DNA of 6,160 nucleotides from Candidatus Methanocorpusculum equi. GTDB taxonomy: Archaea > Halobacteriota > Methanomicrobia > Methanomicrobiales > Methanocorpusculaceae. Both the position numbers and the translations under genes were made by a program. Position 1 is the stretch's first letter. Each line of letters opens with the position of its first letter. The notes under the pieces were generated by a model. The model was not told where the DNA came from. It ran no database searches and saw nothing but the letters and a program-made list of their open reading frames with translations. The stretch lies in the NCBI GenBank assembly GCA_018065685.1, contig JAGHSU010000111.1, positions 1 to 6,160 of the forward strand, in the 5' to 3' direction. Positions 1-5,329 of this stretch are shown here, in pieces.

Positions 1-78
1 TAAGGATATCCTGGCTACCCCATCGGTGCAGTTTTGTTTGCCTTAATACATTGGTGTTTGCAGTATAAGAGAATCATC

Positions 79-84
79 TTTTTT
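79..84 (+). terminator. Possible archaeal T-run terminator of an upstream transcript
   Basis: Six consecutive T follow ATC on the + strand. Archaeal intrinsic termination needs only a T-rich stretch in the non-template strand, so this could end a transcript entering from the left. It is short, has no supporting hairpin, and the upstream gene is not in view. Confidence 0.15.
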
Positions 85-113
85 CAATGTACTGTCTCAT
101 CTCCACCTTATCA

Positions 114-129
114 CCCTCCCCCGCCCCCC
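114..129. other. C-rich tract (G-rich on the minus strand)
   Basis: Fifteen of the 16 positions apart from one T and one G are C (three runs of 3, 5 and 6 C separated by T and G), inside a longer pyrimidine-rich stretch from about 95 to 135. The minus strand reads as G-runs of 6, 5 and 3, which could stack. It lies about 20 bases upstream of the TATA-like box. It might be a regulatory element, a length-variable tract or a sequencing weak spot; the sequence does not decide. Confidence 0.3.
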
Positions 130-148
130 ACTCACATGTCGCAGGCTT

Positions 149-156
149 ATTATATA
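149..156 (+). promoter_or_regulatory. Candidate archaeal TATA box for the mbh operon
   Basis: ATTATATA matches the archaeal TATA-box style (TTTATATA-like). A start of transcription about 25 bases downstream, near 178-182, would leave a leader of about 60 bases before the ATG at 240. No strong purine-rich BRE is seen just upstream (GCAGGC). Weaker TATA-like patches occur at 62-69 (AGTATAAG), around 167-173 (AATATAAC) and 195-200 (GTATAT), so the choice is uncertain. It is the only plausible promoter in the window, because all later genes abut or overlap. Confidence 0.4.
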
Positions 157-212
157 GAGTACAGCCAATATAACAGACACATTATGGAGAATACGTATAT
201 GACGCATCTGAT

Positions 213-227
213 AGTGTACTGGACACT
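213..227 (+). promoter_or_regulatory. Short inverted repeat touching the first ribosome binding site
   Basis: AGTGT (213-217) and ACACT (223-227) are perfect reverse complements with a 5-base loop ACTGG. A T212-G228 wobble pair could extend the stem into the first base of the ribosome binding site. It could be an RNA hairpin in the leader that affects initiation at mbhA, or a protein-binding half-site pair. A 5-bp stem is short and could be chance. Confidence 0.25.
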
Positions 228-236
228 GGGAGATGA
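228..236 (+). promoter_or_regulatory. Ribosome binding site of mbhA
   Basis: GGGAGATGA precedes the ATG at 240, with its GGAG core 7 bases before the start. It differs from the full AGGAGGTGA by few bases and supports the start at 240. Confidence 0.65.
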
Positions 237-239
237 CAT

Positions 240-779
240 ATGAGTAACGTCGCATCAGCGGCCCTTGCAGCCGCAGCTGCTTTTATCGTTTACCTTGTCC
301 TCTCCGCAGGAAGTGCTGGAGACACAGCCTCCGTACTGCTCTGGTCAATCCCCGAGCTCGTAATCGGCCTGCTGCTTGCACTCCTTGTAGGATTCCTCTG
401 CAGAAAATTCGTACCTGCATCTGCCGCCCGCATGTTTAACCCCCTGCGGTGGCTCCTGCTGATAGTCTACATCATCCCGTTCGTCTTCGAACTGGCGGTT
501 GCAAACCTCAAGGTTGCATGGAGCATCATCTCGGGGAAAAACATCCGCCCCGCGGTACGAAAGGTAGAGGCCCCCATGAAAACAAACTTAGGAATGCTTC
601 TTCTCTCGGCATCCCTTACCTACCAGCCGGGAACGTTTACCGTGGATGTCGATGAGGAAGACAAATCGCTCTACGTTCACTTCCTGGATGCCGGACGCAA
701 ACCGGAAAAGACGGTTGAGCCGAAAAAGATCTTTTCGTTCATCAACCTCGCAGCATGGATTCGGAGGATATGTGAATGA
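240..779 (+). CDS. mbhA: MnhE/MrpE-family antiporter subunit (MbhA) of the membrane-bound hydrogenase
   Basis: A 179-residue membrane protein and the first gene of the operon. Hydrophobic segments lie at about 8-24, 33-54 and 68-90, followed by a soluble C-terminal half. The MrpE/MnhE family signature is visible at about 119-137: a hydrophobic lead, then SLTYQPGTFTVDV (125-137; Leu-Thr..Pro-Gly-Thr of the family), then LYVHFLD (144-150). Length is usual for the family. MrpE is part of the Na+/H+ antiporter module that Mbh-type hydrogenases share with Mrp antiporters; its precise role is structural and not catalytic as far as known. The start is chosen by the GGAG site just upstream. The stop overlaps the next ATG by four bases (ATGA), which points to translational coupling. 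The Mrp family call is firm; the assignment to Mbh rests on the neighbours. Confidence 0.88.
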   Translation: MSNVASAALAAAAAFIVYLVLSAGSAGDTASVLLWSIPELVIGLLLALLVGFLCRKFVPASAARMFNPLRWLLLIVYIIPFVFELAVANLKVAWSIISGKNIRPAVRKVEAPMKTNLGMLLLSASLTYQPGTFTVDVDEEDKSLYVHFLDAGRKPEKTVEPKKIFSFINLAAWIRRICE

Positions 780-1045
780 TTGAACTCTCCACCATCTTCC
801 TCATCGCAGCCGTTCTCTTTGCGGTTCTGATACTGGTAACCCTTATCAGACTCTTAACCGGAAAAACCACCGCAGATAAAATGCTCGCACTCGATGTCAT
901 CAACGTCCTGGTAGTAATCACCATGCTCATTTTAGCCGCTGCCTTTATGGAGCCGCTCTTTATTGATATCGCAGTAGTCTATGCCCTGCTTTCCTTTGTT
1001 GCAACCATCTACCTCGGAAAGTATCTCGCAGGAGGTTTCAAATGA
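776..1045 (+). CDS. mbhB: MnhF/MrpF-family antiporter subunit (MbhB)
   Basis: An 89-residue protein with three predicted membrane helices at about 4-27, 37-56 and 61-84. The MrpF/MnhF signature is clear: R25-x-x-T-G-K-T-x-x-D-K-M-L-A-L-D40 between helices 1 and 2 (family pattern R..xGpT..DRxlAlD), and DIAVVYALLSFVATIYLGKY (64-83) in the last helix. Length is typical. It belongs to the small-subunit group (E, F, G, B) of Mrp antiporters that forms the Na+-translocation module in Mbh complexes. The ribosome binding site GGAGGA (763-768) lies inside the end of mbhA, 7 bases before the start, and start and stop overlap as ATGA at both ends of the gene. Confidence 0.9.
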   Translation: MIELSTIFLIAAVLFAVLILVTLIRLLTGKTTADKMLALDVINVLVVITMLILAAAFMEPLFIDIAVVYALLSFVATIYLGKYLAGGFK

Positions 1046-1482
1046 GCGAAATCGCAATAATTATCCTTCTCGCCATCGCGGCAGTATTCTCCATACTTGG
1101 CGTCATAGGACTCTTCCGTCTTCCTGACTTTTACACCCGCACCCATTCCGCGGGACTTGTCGGAAGCTTCGGACTGCTCTTCACCGCAGCAGCTGTTATT
1201 GTCTTTGCGGCAGGAGAAGTCGCCGCCGGAAACTCCGGATACGTCAGCTTCATCTTCCATGCGGTCTTTGCGCTCATCATTGTCTTAATTACGGCAACCA
1301 CCTCAACGCACATCATCGCAAGAAGCGCCCACCGCTCGGGAAATTACCCGATAGCATCCGTTGACGCACTGAAAGATTCTCTGAATCCGGCAGAAACAGA
1401 CGTGAATCAGGGCGGAAAGAAGGCCGGAAAACAGGATGGAAAGAAAACAGTGAAGGCCGGGAAAAAGGGAGGTAAAAAATGA
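1042..1482 (+). CDS. mbhC: MnhG/MrpG-family antiporter subunit (MbhC) with a lysine/glycine-rich tail
   Basis: A 146-residue protein with helices at about 3-27, 38-59 and 67-90. Family motifs: GVIGLFRLPDFYTRTHSAG (20-38), matching the MrpG pattern G.xGlxRlPDxytRxHaag, and TTSTHIIARSAHRSGNY (86-102), where the family has tsPxaaHaxaraAyrsG (here Ser-Thr replaces Ser-Pro). The recognisable domain ends near 110. Residues 115-146 form an added tail: from 126 to the end 10 of 21 residues are Lys and most of the rest Gly or Ala, with one Asp. The tail is partly built from duplicated DNA words. The last codons GGA GGT also form the ribosome binding site for mbhD (GGGAGGT, 1467-1473). This gene's own site is AGGAGGT (1030-1036). 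It overlaps both neighbours by ATGA. Confidence 0.9.
   Translation: MSEIAIIILLAIAAVFSILGVIGLFRLPDFYTRTHSAGLVGSFGLLFTAAAVIVFAAGEVAAGNSGYVSFIFHAVFALIIVLITATTSTHIIARSAHRSGNYPIASVDALKDSLNPAETDVNQGGKKAGKQDGKKTVKAGKKGGKK
1411..1479 (+). repeat. Degenerate short repeats coding the Lys/Gly tail of MbhC
   Basis: The tail DNA contains duplicated words: GGAAAGAA at 1414-1421 and 1438-1445, and AAGGCCGG at 1420-1427 and 1453-1460. The + strand here is almost purely purine. This suggests growth of the tail by slippage or local duplication. The frame is kept. Confidence 0.5.
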
Positions 1483-1733
1483 TTGAACTCATCATTGTCT
1501 TACACATTCTCTTCCTCGCAGCAGCAGTTGCAGCTGCATTATCCATCTTCTGGATAAAAGACCTGCTTGCAGCAGCCATCGCCTTTGGAGCGTTCAGTTT
1601 CCTGCTGGCCCTGGAGTTCCTCGTACTGCAGGCACCTGATGTTGCAATTGCAGAAGCAGCAATCGGCGCCGGAATTTCCACAGTCATCTTTGTCATAGCA
1701 ATCAAAGGCACCAGACGTCAGGAGGATGAGTAA
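1479..1733 (+). CDS. mbhD: DUF4040 / MbhD-family subunit (MrpA C-terminal-like)
   Basis: An 84-residue protein with three membrane helices at about 4-25, 27-49 and 58-76. The diagnostic stretch of the DUF4040 (MbhD) family is present: KDLLAAAIAFGAFSFLLALE (27-46), then VLQAPDVAIAEAAIGAG (49-65), with the conserved Asp54 and Glu59 in ApDVAxaEAxxGxg. In full-length Mrp systems this segment is part of the long MrpA subunit and resembles NuoJ; in Mbh operons it stands alone. The conserved acidic pair in the membrane is a likely part of the ion path (inference from the family). The start follows GGGAGGT (1467-1473) by 5 bases and overlaps the mbhC stop as ATGA. The stop TAA at 1731-1733 lies one base before the chosen mbhE start. 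Confidence 0.9.
   Translation: MIELIIVLHILFLAAAVAAALSIFWIKDLLAAAIAFGAFSFLLALEFLVLQAPDVAIAEAAIGAGISTVIFVIAIKGTRRQEDE
1720..1725 (+). promoter_or_regulatory. Ribosome binding site that decides the mbhE start
   Basis: AGGAGG directly abuts an ATG at 1726, leaving no spacer, but lies 9 bases before the ATG at 1735. Archaeal and bacterial initiation need roughly 5-10 bases between the two, so the ATG at 1735 is the better start. In the overlapping mbhD frame these bases code for the Gln-Glu-Asp near its C-terminus. Confidence 0.6.
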
Positions 1734-1734
1734 C

Positions 1735-2019
1735 ATGGAAAAAGATTCCATATCTGTTTCAAAGCCGGTTGTGGCAGTTATCCTCGCGGTGGCGATTACG
1801 CTCATCATTCTGATTCCGTCTCTTGGCATCACCTTTGGTGACCCGCTGCACACAGAAACCGATGACTACTATATCGACCACACCGAGGTTGAGACCGGGT
1901 CTGCAAATGCGGTAACCGCAGTCGTCTTCGACTACCGCGGATTTGATACCTTAGGGGAAGCCACCGTGCTCTTCGTTGCGGTGCTTTCGCTTATAATGCT
2001 CTTCAGGAGGATACACTAA
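1735..2019 (+). CDS. mbhE: MbhE-family subunit (MrpA C-terminal-like)
   Basis: A 94-residue protein from the ATG at 1735. An in-frame ATG at 1726 would add three residues and overlap mbhD by 8 bases, but the AGGAGG at 1720-1725 would then have no spacer. Helices lie at about 11-31 and 72-91, with a soluble loop of about 40 residues between them that contains an acidic Tyr-rich stretch. The family hallmark is DYRGFDTLGEATVLF (66-80), matching the (D/N)xRgxDTxGExtV motif found at the C-terminal end of MrpA and in separate MbhE proteins. With MbhD it replaces the C-terminal part of MrpA. The C-terminus Arg-Arg-Ile-His is read from AGGAGGATA, which is also the ribosome binding site of mbhF. The stop and next ATG overlap by one base (TAATG). 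Confidence 0.87.
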   Translation: MEKDSISVSKPVVAVILAVAITLIILIPSLGITFGDPLHTETDDYYIDHTEVETGSANAVTAVVFDYRGFDTLGEATVLFVAVLSLIMLFRRIH

Positions 2020-2660
2020 TGTCATCAGGACCTGTTGCAAAAGCGGCCGCACGGCTTCTTGTTCCGATGATTTTCATCTTCGGATTCTATGTCGTGGTTC
2101 ACGGACACTTATCCCCCGGCGGAGGATTCCAGGGAGGCGCCATCGTTGCAACCGGAGTTGCCCTTCTTGTTGCAAGCTTTGCCCTTGCCGAAGGAGAGGC
2201 ATTCTTACCCTCCATCAAAAATATCAAGCTCTTTGAGTCTGCAGGATTAATCCTCTTTATCTGTACCGCACTCGCGGGAATTGCAGTCGCATCCGGATTC
2301 CTCGTAAACTGGTTAAACGGCGCAGGCGGACTCTTCGGAAATGCTGTTGCGTACGGAATCACCTCGGGAGACATCTGGACGGGAGGAATCATCCCTGTCT
2401 TAAACATCGCCATCGGATTCGAGGTGTTTGGTGCGCTCTCGGTAGTGGTCCTGTACATGTTTAAGGGACTGCGTGAGACCACACAGGCAGAAGATGATGC
2501 TGCAGACGCAAAAGCAGCGGAGGTGGATGCAAAGGCAGCTGCAGAGAGAGAGTCGGTAGCACAGGCTCTGGAAGATGCAAAAGCCGCAGAGTCGCAAGTC
2601 TCCGCAGGTGTTAGTACAGCCGCAGGTGCTGCAGCCGCTGAAGGAGGGGATGCAAAATGA
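2019..2660 (+). CDS. mbhF: MnhB/MrpB-family antiporter subunit (MbhF) with a long Ala/Asp/Lys-rich tail
   Basis: 213 residues, about 55-60 longer than the recognisable domain. Residues 1-152 form the MrpB domain with helices at about 13-30, 38-58, 72-96 and 123-149. The signature VHGHLSPGGGFQGGAIVATG (27-46) is the family's GHxxPGGGFqGG, and GGIIPVLNIAIGFEVFGAL (122-140) is the Asn-x-x-x-Gly-x-x-V segment near the domain end. From 155 on the sequence is low complexity and strongly acidic overall (13 Asp/Glu against 5 Lys/Arg), with DAKAA at 163, 170 and 186. It is likely helical, possibly coiled coil, and ends in an Ala/Gly stretch. MrpB proteins do not normally carry this tail. AGGAGG (2005-2010) lies 8 bases before the start. 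The stop overlaps mbhG by ATGA. Confidence 0.9.
   Translation: MSSGPVAKAAARLLVPMIFIFGFYVVVHGHLSPGGGFQGGAIVATGVALLVASFALAEGEAFLPSIKNIKLFESAGLILFICTALAGIAVASGFLVNWLNGAGGLFGNAVAYGITSGDIWTGGIIPVLNIAIGFEVFGALSVVVLYMFKGLRETTQAEDDAADAKAAEVDAKAAAERESVAQALEDAKAAESQVSAGVSTAAGAAAAEGGDAK
2505..2594 (+). repeat. DAKAA repeats in the MbhF tail
   Basis: Three copies of the coding unit for Asp-Ala-Lys-Ala-Ala begin at 2505, 2526 and 2574. The first two are adjacent, 21 bases apart (seven codons, one heptad), and the third comes 48 bases later. The copies differ at third positions (GAC/GAT, AAA/AAG), so they are not very recent. Confidence 0.5.
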
Positions 2661-2998
2661 TGGCAATACCTCTTATTGCAGTCGCAATCCTTATCGGAAT
2701 CGCGTTTGCCATTCTCTTAATCAAACGCAACATGATAAAAATGGTCATGGCCTTGGGAATCCTCGAAGGAGCGGTAAACCTCTTCCTGGTCTCGCTCGGC
2801 TACCGTGAAGGAGGAGTGGCACCTATCTTTGTCAGTGCCCCTGACACTGCAATGGTTCTTCCGACCGTGCAGGCGCTCACCTTAACAAACATCGTTATCG
2901 GTGTTGCGACAACGGCAATGATTCTGGCCTTTATCATGGTCATCTGGAAAAAGTACGGCACAGTCAATGCTGATAAAATGAGGAGGCTGAAGAAATGA
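2657..2998 (+). CDS. mbhG: MnhC/MrpC (NuoK-like) subunit (MbhG)
   Basis: 113 residues with three helices at about 2-22, 27-48 and 74-97, as in NuoK and MrpC. Motifs: KRNMIKMVMALGILEGAVNL (23-42), where Glu37 sits where NuoK-family proteins have a membrane Glu important for ion transfer (by pattern alignment), and VLPTVQALTLTNIVIGVATT (67-86), matching the MrpC pattern dPlpQALvLTaIVIgxa. The tail ends YGTVNADKMRRLKK. Two ATG codons stand in tandem at 2657 and 2660; the first overlaps the mbhF stop as ATGA and is 7 bases after GGAGGGG (2643-2649), so either could be used with a one-residue difference. It joins the antiporter-like membrane arm next to the MbhH pump subunit. The AGGAGG coding Arg-Arg at 2981-2986 is the binding site for mbhH. 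Confidence 0.9.
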   Translation: MMAIPLIAVAILIGIAFAILLIKRNMIKMVMALGILEGAVNLFLVSLGYREGGVAPIFVSAPDTAMVLPTVQALTLTNIVIGVATTAMILAFIMVIWKKYGTVNADKMRRLKK

Positions 2999-4563
2999 GT
3001 GTTATTTTAGATAACTTACCGGCCCTCCTCATCGCAGTCCCGCTCTTCGGGGCATTTTTGACCCCGCTCTTTGGAAGATTCCTTCCCAAAGTGCGCACCC
3101 CGTGGGCAATCTTTGCGGTACTTGCATCAGCTGCGGTCGCAATCACCACCGCAATCCGCGTCTTAATCTCAGGACCGATTGTCTATGTCTTCGGTGCGGG
3201 AGCGAGTGCTCCTGCGGTCCTCGATTCTGCAGGAATTCCCATCAGAATCATCTTTACGATAGATGCCTTCGGCGCATTCATGCTCCTCTCCGCAGCAATC
3301 GTATCTGTTGCGGTCATGCTCTATCTTGCAGCATCGCAGAAGAGAAGAAGCGGAAAGTCCGCATTCTATACCTTATATCTGCTTCTCACGGCAGGTATCT
3401 TCGGGATGGTATCAACGGGCGACCTCTTTAACTTCTTCGTCTTCCTCGAGATAAACTCTCTTGCGGCAGCAGCCCTCGTCTCCTATCACAGAAAAGGCGG
3501 CATTGCAGTCGAAGGAGCTATCAAGTACGCGGTCGTAAACACCATCGGCGGATTAATGGTCCTTGCAGGTATCGGACTCCTGTACTCGCAGTACGACACC
3601 TTAAACATGGCGCTTATCGCATCCCAGATTGCGCCGAACCCGGTGACGATTACCGCACTCGTCCTCTTCCTTGCAGCCCTTGCAATGAAAGCGGGTTCGG
3701 TTCCGTTCCACTTCGCAACCCCGGATGCGTATTCAGTAGCCCCGTCGGGTGTTACCGCGTTAATGATTGTTGCATCCCAGGCAGGTCTTTACGGAATCTT
3801 CCGTATCCTCTTTACGGTCTACAACGGCGTCTTCAACACCGTAACCGTGGGATGGGTGGTCATTATCCTCGGCGTTCTTTCGATGGTCATCGGCGTTACA
3901 ATGGCTCTCCCGCAGAAGGATGTTAAGCGTCTGCTCGCATATCACGCGGTATCGCAGACCGGATACATGCTGTTAGGCGTTGGTGTTGCCTTATGTGTTC
4001 TCCATGATGCGGCAGCACTTTCCGCATACGGCACCACAGCCATGGAAGGAGGTCTGTTCCATATCTTCAACCATGCAATGTACAAGGGCCTCCTCTTCCT
4101 CGCAGTAGGTGCGGTGATTTACCGCACGGGCGTCTGGAGCATTAACAAGATGGGAGGTCTCGGGCACAACATGAAGTGGACCATGATCTTCTTCCTGATT
4201 GGAGCTCTTGCAATCGCAGGCATTCCGCCCTTTAACGGATTTGCAAGCAAACTGATGATTTACGAGTCAACCTTTGCCTTCAACCCGGTCCTTGCCATCA
4301 TTGCGATGGTGGTAAGTATCTTAACCCTCGCATCATTCATGAAGGTGTTCCACTCACTCTTCCTGGGACCGAAGCAGCCTGAGTATGCCGAAGTGAAAGA
4401 AGCACCAAAGCCCATGATTGCGGGAATGATCATTCTTACCGTCTTCGTGGTGGTCCTTGGAATCTTCCCGGACCTCTTTGTAAACGCGGTCATATCCCCC
4501 GCGGCAGATGCTCTGCTTAACAGCGGAACATATCTTTCCGCAGTACTTGGAGGCGGCTTATGA
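2995..4563 (+). CDS. mbhH: MnhD/MrpD (NuoM-like) ion-pump subunit (MbhH)
   Basis: 522 residues, a typical length for the NADH-quinone oxidoreductase M / MrpD proton-conducting family, with about 14 membrane helices. Key charged residues of the ion path are visible: Glu152 in FLEINSL (150-156; the conserved Glu of NuoM/MrpD helix 5), Lys232 in AMKAGSVPFHFATPDAYSVA (230-249; the helix 7 Lys), His/Lys in FNHAMYKGLLFLAVGA (358-373), and Lys419 after GIPPFNGFASK, where MrpD has Lys and E. coli NuoM has Glu. The loop KDVKRLLAYHAVSQTGYM (308-325) is also canonical. It is the main H+ (or Na+) conducting subunit of the membrane arm. It starts 8 bases after AGGAGG (2981-2986), and both ends overlap neighbours by ATGA. 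The shorter C-terminus lacks a long NuoL-like lateral helix. Confidence 0.93.
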   Translation: MSVILDNLPALLIAVPLFGAFLTPLFGRFLPKVRTPWAIFAVLASAAVAITTAIRVLISGPIVYVFGAGASAPAVLDSAGIPIRIIFTIDAFGAFMLLSAAIVSVAVMLYLAASQKRRSGKSAFYTLYLLLTAGIFGMVSTGDLFNFFVFLEINSLAAAALVSYHRKGGIAVEGAIKYAVVNTIGGLMVLAGIGLLYSQYDTLNMALIASQIAPNPVTITALVLFLAALAMKAGSVPFHFATPDAYSVAPSGVTALMIVASQAGLYGIFRILFTVYNGVFNTVTVGWVVIILGVLSMVIGVTMALPQKDVKRLLAYHAVSQTGYMLLGVGVALCVLHDAAALSAYGTTAMEGGLFHIFNHAMYKGLLFLAVGAVIYRTGVWSINKMGGLGHNMKWTMIFFLIGALAIAGIPPFNGFASKLMIYESTFAFNPVLAIIAMVVSILTLASFMKVFHSLFLGPKQPEYAEVKEAPKPMIAGMIILTVFVVVLGIFPDLFVNAVISPAADALLNSGTYLSAVLGGGL

Positions 4564-4898
4564 TCGGACTTCTTTCAACCGGCTACGGATTCTGGAATCC
4601 GATTGTCTGGCTTGTGGTGATTGCTGCAGCCCTCATCGTCTCGTTTATCATCCTGAAAGCGGGACGAAAGGACTACAGCAAAGACACCGAGCAGGTAAAA
4701 CCCTACCTTTCCGGAAACGACGAGCCGTCGGCCTCAGACACCCATGTGCGCGGAGGAAACCTCTACTATGGATTTACCCGTGCTCTCAAGGGATACTATG
4801 ACAAACTGATTCCGCTCCATACAGGAATCTTAAACGACTACATCGCCTGGTTCCTCATAGGCCTCGTAATTATCTTCGTGGTGGTGATTCTCATATGA
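4560..4898 (+). CDS. mbhI: MbhI-family small membrane subunit
   Basis: A 112-residue protein with one helix at about 14-33, a soluble loop, an amphipathic stretch around 66-90 and a second helix at about 95-112. It shows the pattern I associate with MbhI: DYSKDTEQVKPYLSGND (38-54), THVRGGNLYYGF (61-72), and LHTGILNDYIAWF (86-98). The His-Thr-Gly-x-x-Asn-Asp-Tyr segment also recalls the C-terminal part of large NuoL/MrpA-type subunits. It sits between the pump subunit and the FeS subunit, where Pyrococcus mbh operons carry mbhI, and it probably links the membrane arm to the hydrogenase module (inference). GGAGG at 4549-4553 is 6 bases before the start. The Val/Ile-rich C-terminal helix runs to the very end, so the site for mbhJ lies in Val codons and is weak. 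Confidence 0.8.
   Translation: MIGLLSTGYGFWNPIVWLVVIAAALIVSFIILKAGRKDYSKDTEQVKPYLSGNDEPSASDTHVRGGNLYYGFTRALKGYYDKLIPLHTGILNDYIAWFLIGLVIIFVVVILI
4880..4888 (+). promoter_or_regulatory. Weak ribosome binding site before mbhJ
   Basis: GGTGGTGAT is the best available match before the ATG at 4895; its GGTGA part ends 7 bases before the start. It is the only clear departure from the GGAG core seen before the other genes. mbhJ therefore probably depends on ribosomes finishing mbhI and re-initiating at the ATGA overlap. Confidence 0.45.
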
Positions 4899-5329
4899 CA
4901 GCTCTTCCAAAATCCCTGAACAAATCTCTCTGGGTCTTCCACTTCAACGCAGGCTCCTGCAACGGATGCGATATCGAAATCGTGGCCGCAATTACTCCGC
5001 GGTACGACCCTGAACGCTTCGGGGTAAAACTTGTGGGCTCCCCGCGGCATGCGGATGTGCTGCTCGTAACAGGCCCTGTTACAAAGCAGATGGAGGCACG
5101 CCTGAAGCGTGTCTATGCACAGATGCCTTCCCCGAAGGTTGTTATGGCAATAGGCACCTGCGCACAGTCAGGGGGAGTCTTTTCCGACTCCTACAACCTT
5201 GCAGGTCCTGTTGACCAGATAATCCCCGTGGATGTCTATGTCCCGGGATGCGCACCAAGACCTGAGGCAATCATAAACGGTGTTGTGACCGCAATCGCAA
5301 AGCTTGAGCGGCTGGAGGCGGAAAAATGA
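4895..5329 (+). CDS. mbhJ: NuoB-like [4Fe-4S] small subunit of the group 4 [NiFe] hydrogenase (MbhJ)
   Basis: 144 residues with no signal peptide or membrane helix, so cytosolic. It is the electron-transfer subunit holding the proximal [4Fe-4S] cluster. The four ligand cysteines are visible: Cys22 and Cys25 in GSCNGCDIEI, Cys89 in GTCAQSGG, and Cys119 in PGCAPRP. This is the minimal NuoB/EchC/MbhJ cluster pattern, with none of the extra clusters of standard hydrogenase small subunits. RYDPERFGV (36-44) is also typical of the group 4 small subunits. The single cluster passes electrons between ferredoxin-reducing partners and the [NiFe] site in MbhL. The start overlaps the mbhI stop as ATGA, with only a weak ribosome binding site (4880-4888). 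The stop overlaps mbhK as ATGA. The NuoB-like identity is firm; hydrogenase function depends on MbhL, whose metal motifs are outside the window. Confidence 0.93.
   Translation: MTALPKSLNKSLWVFHFNAGSCNGCDIEIVAAITPRYDPERFGVKLVGSPRHADVLLVTGPVTKQMEARLKRVYAQMPSPKVVMAIGTCAQSGGVFSDSYNLAGPVDQIIPVDVYVPGCAPRPEAIINGVVTAIAKLERLEAEK

Larger units (their letters stand above)
1..239. other. Leader / intergenic region upstream of the mbh operon
   Basis: No convincing gene is seen here. An open frame on the + strand spans most of it, but the translation has a proline run, many Tyr/His/Thr residues and no domain I recognise, and the DNA contains promoter-like AT-rich patches. In order, the region holds a 10-base perfect palindrome (3-12), a six-T run (79-84), a C-rich tract (114-129), a TATA-like box (149-156), an ATACGTAT palindrome (191-198), a short hairpin (213-227) and the ribosome binding site of the first gene (228-236). 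It is most simply read as the intergenic promoter region of the operon. The upstream gene is not visible. Confidence 0.6.

Noticed and set aside
3..12. 10-base perfect palindrome AGGATATCCT
   Set aside because: It is isolated with no second copy and no clear link to the promoter; palindromes of this size occur by chance in several kilobases.
88..221. TGTACTG repeated at 88-94 and 215-221
   Set aside because: A 7-base repeat is expected by chance within about 240 bases; spacing and surroundings show no pattern.
34..243. Open frame on the + strand from a TTG, ending in an ATGA overlap with mbhA
   Set aside because: The product has a proline run and no recognisable domain or helix, no ribosome binding site precedes the TTG, and the frame covers the TATA-like box and leader. 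The ATGA overlap is automatic for any frame open across a gene starting ATGA.
1313..1711. 132-codon open frame on the minus strand
   Set aside because: It lies antisense to mbhC and mbhD, whose family motifs are clear; its product is low complexity and basic, as expected of a shadow frame.
1726..1734. Earlier in-frame ATG for mbhE at 1726
   Set aside because: It directly touches the AGGAGG with no spacer; the ATG at 1735 has a normal 9-base spacer. It would add only Met-Ser-Asn and cannot be fully excluded.
2099..2482. 127-codon open frame on the minus strand
   Set aside because: It is antisense to the well supported MrpB domain of mbhF and has no recognisable features.
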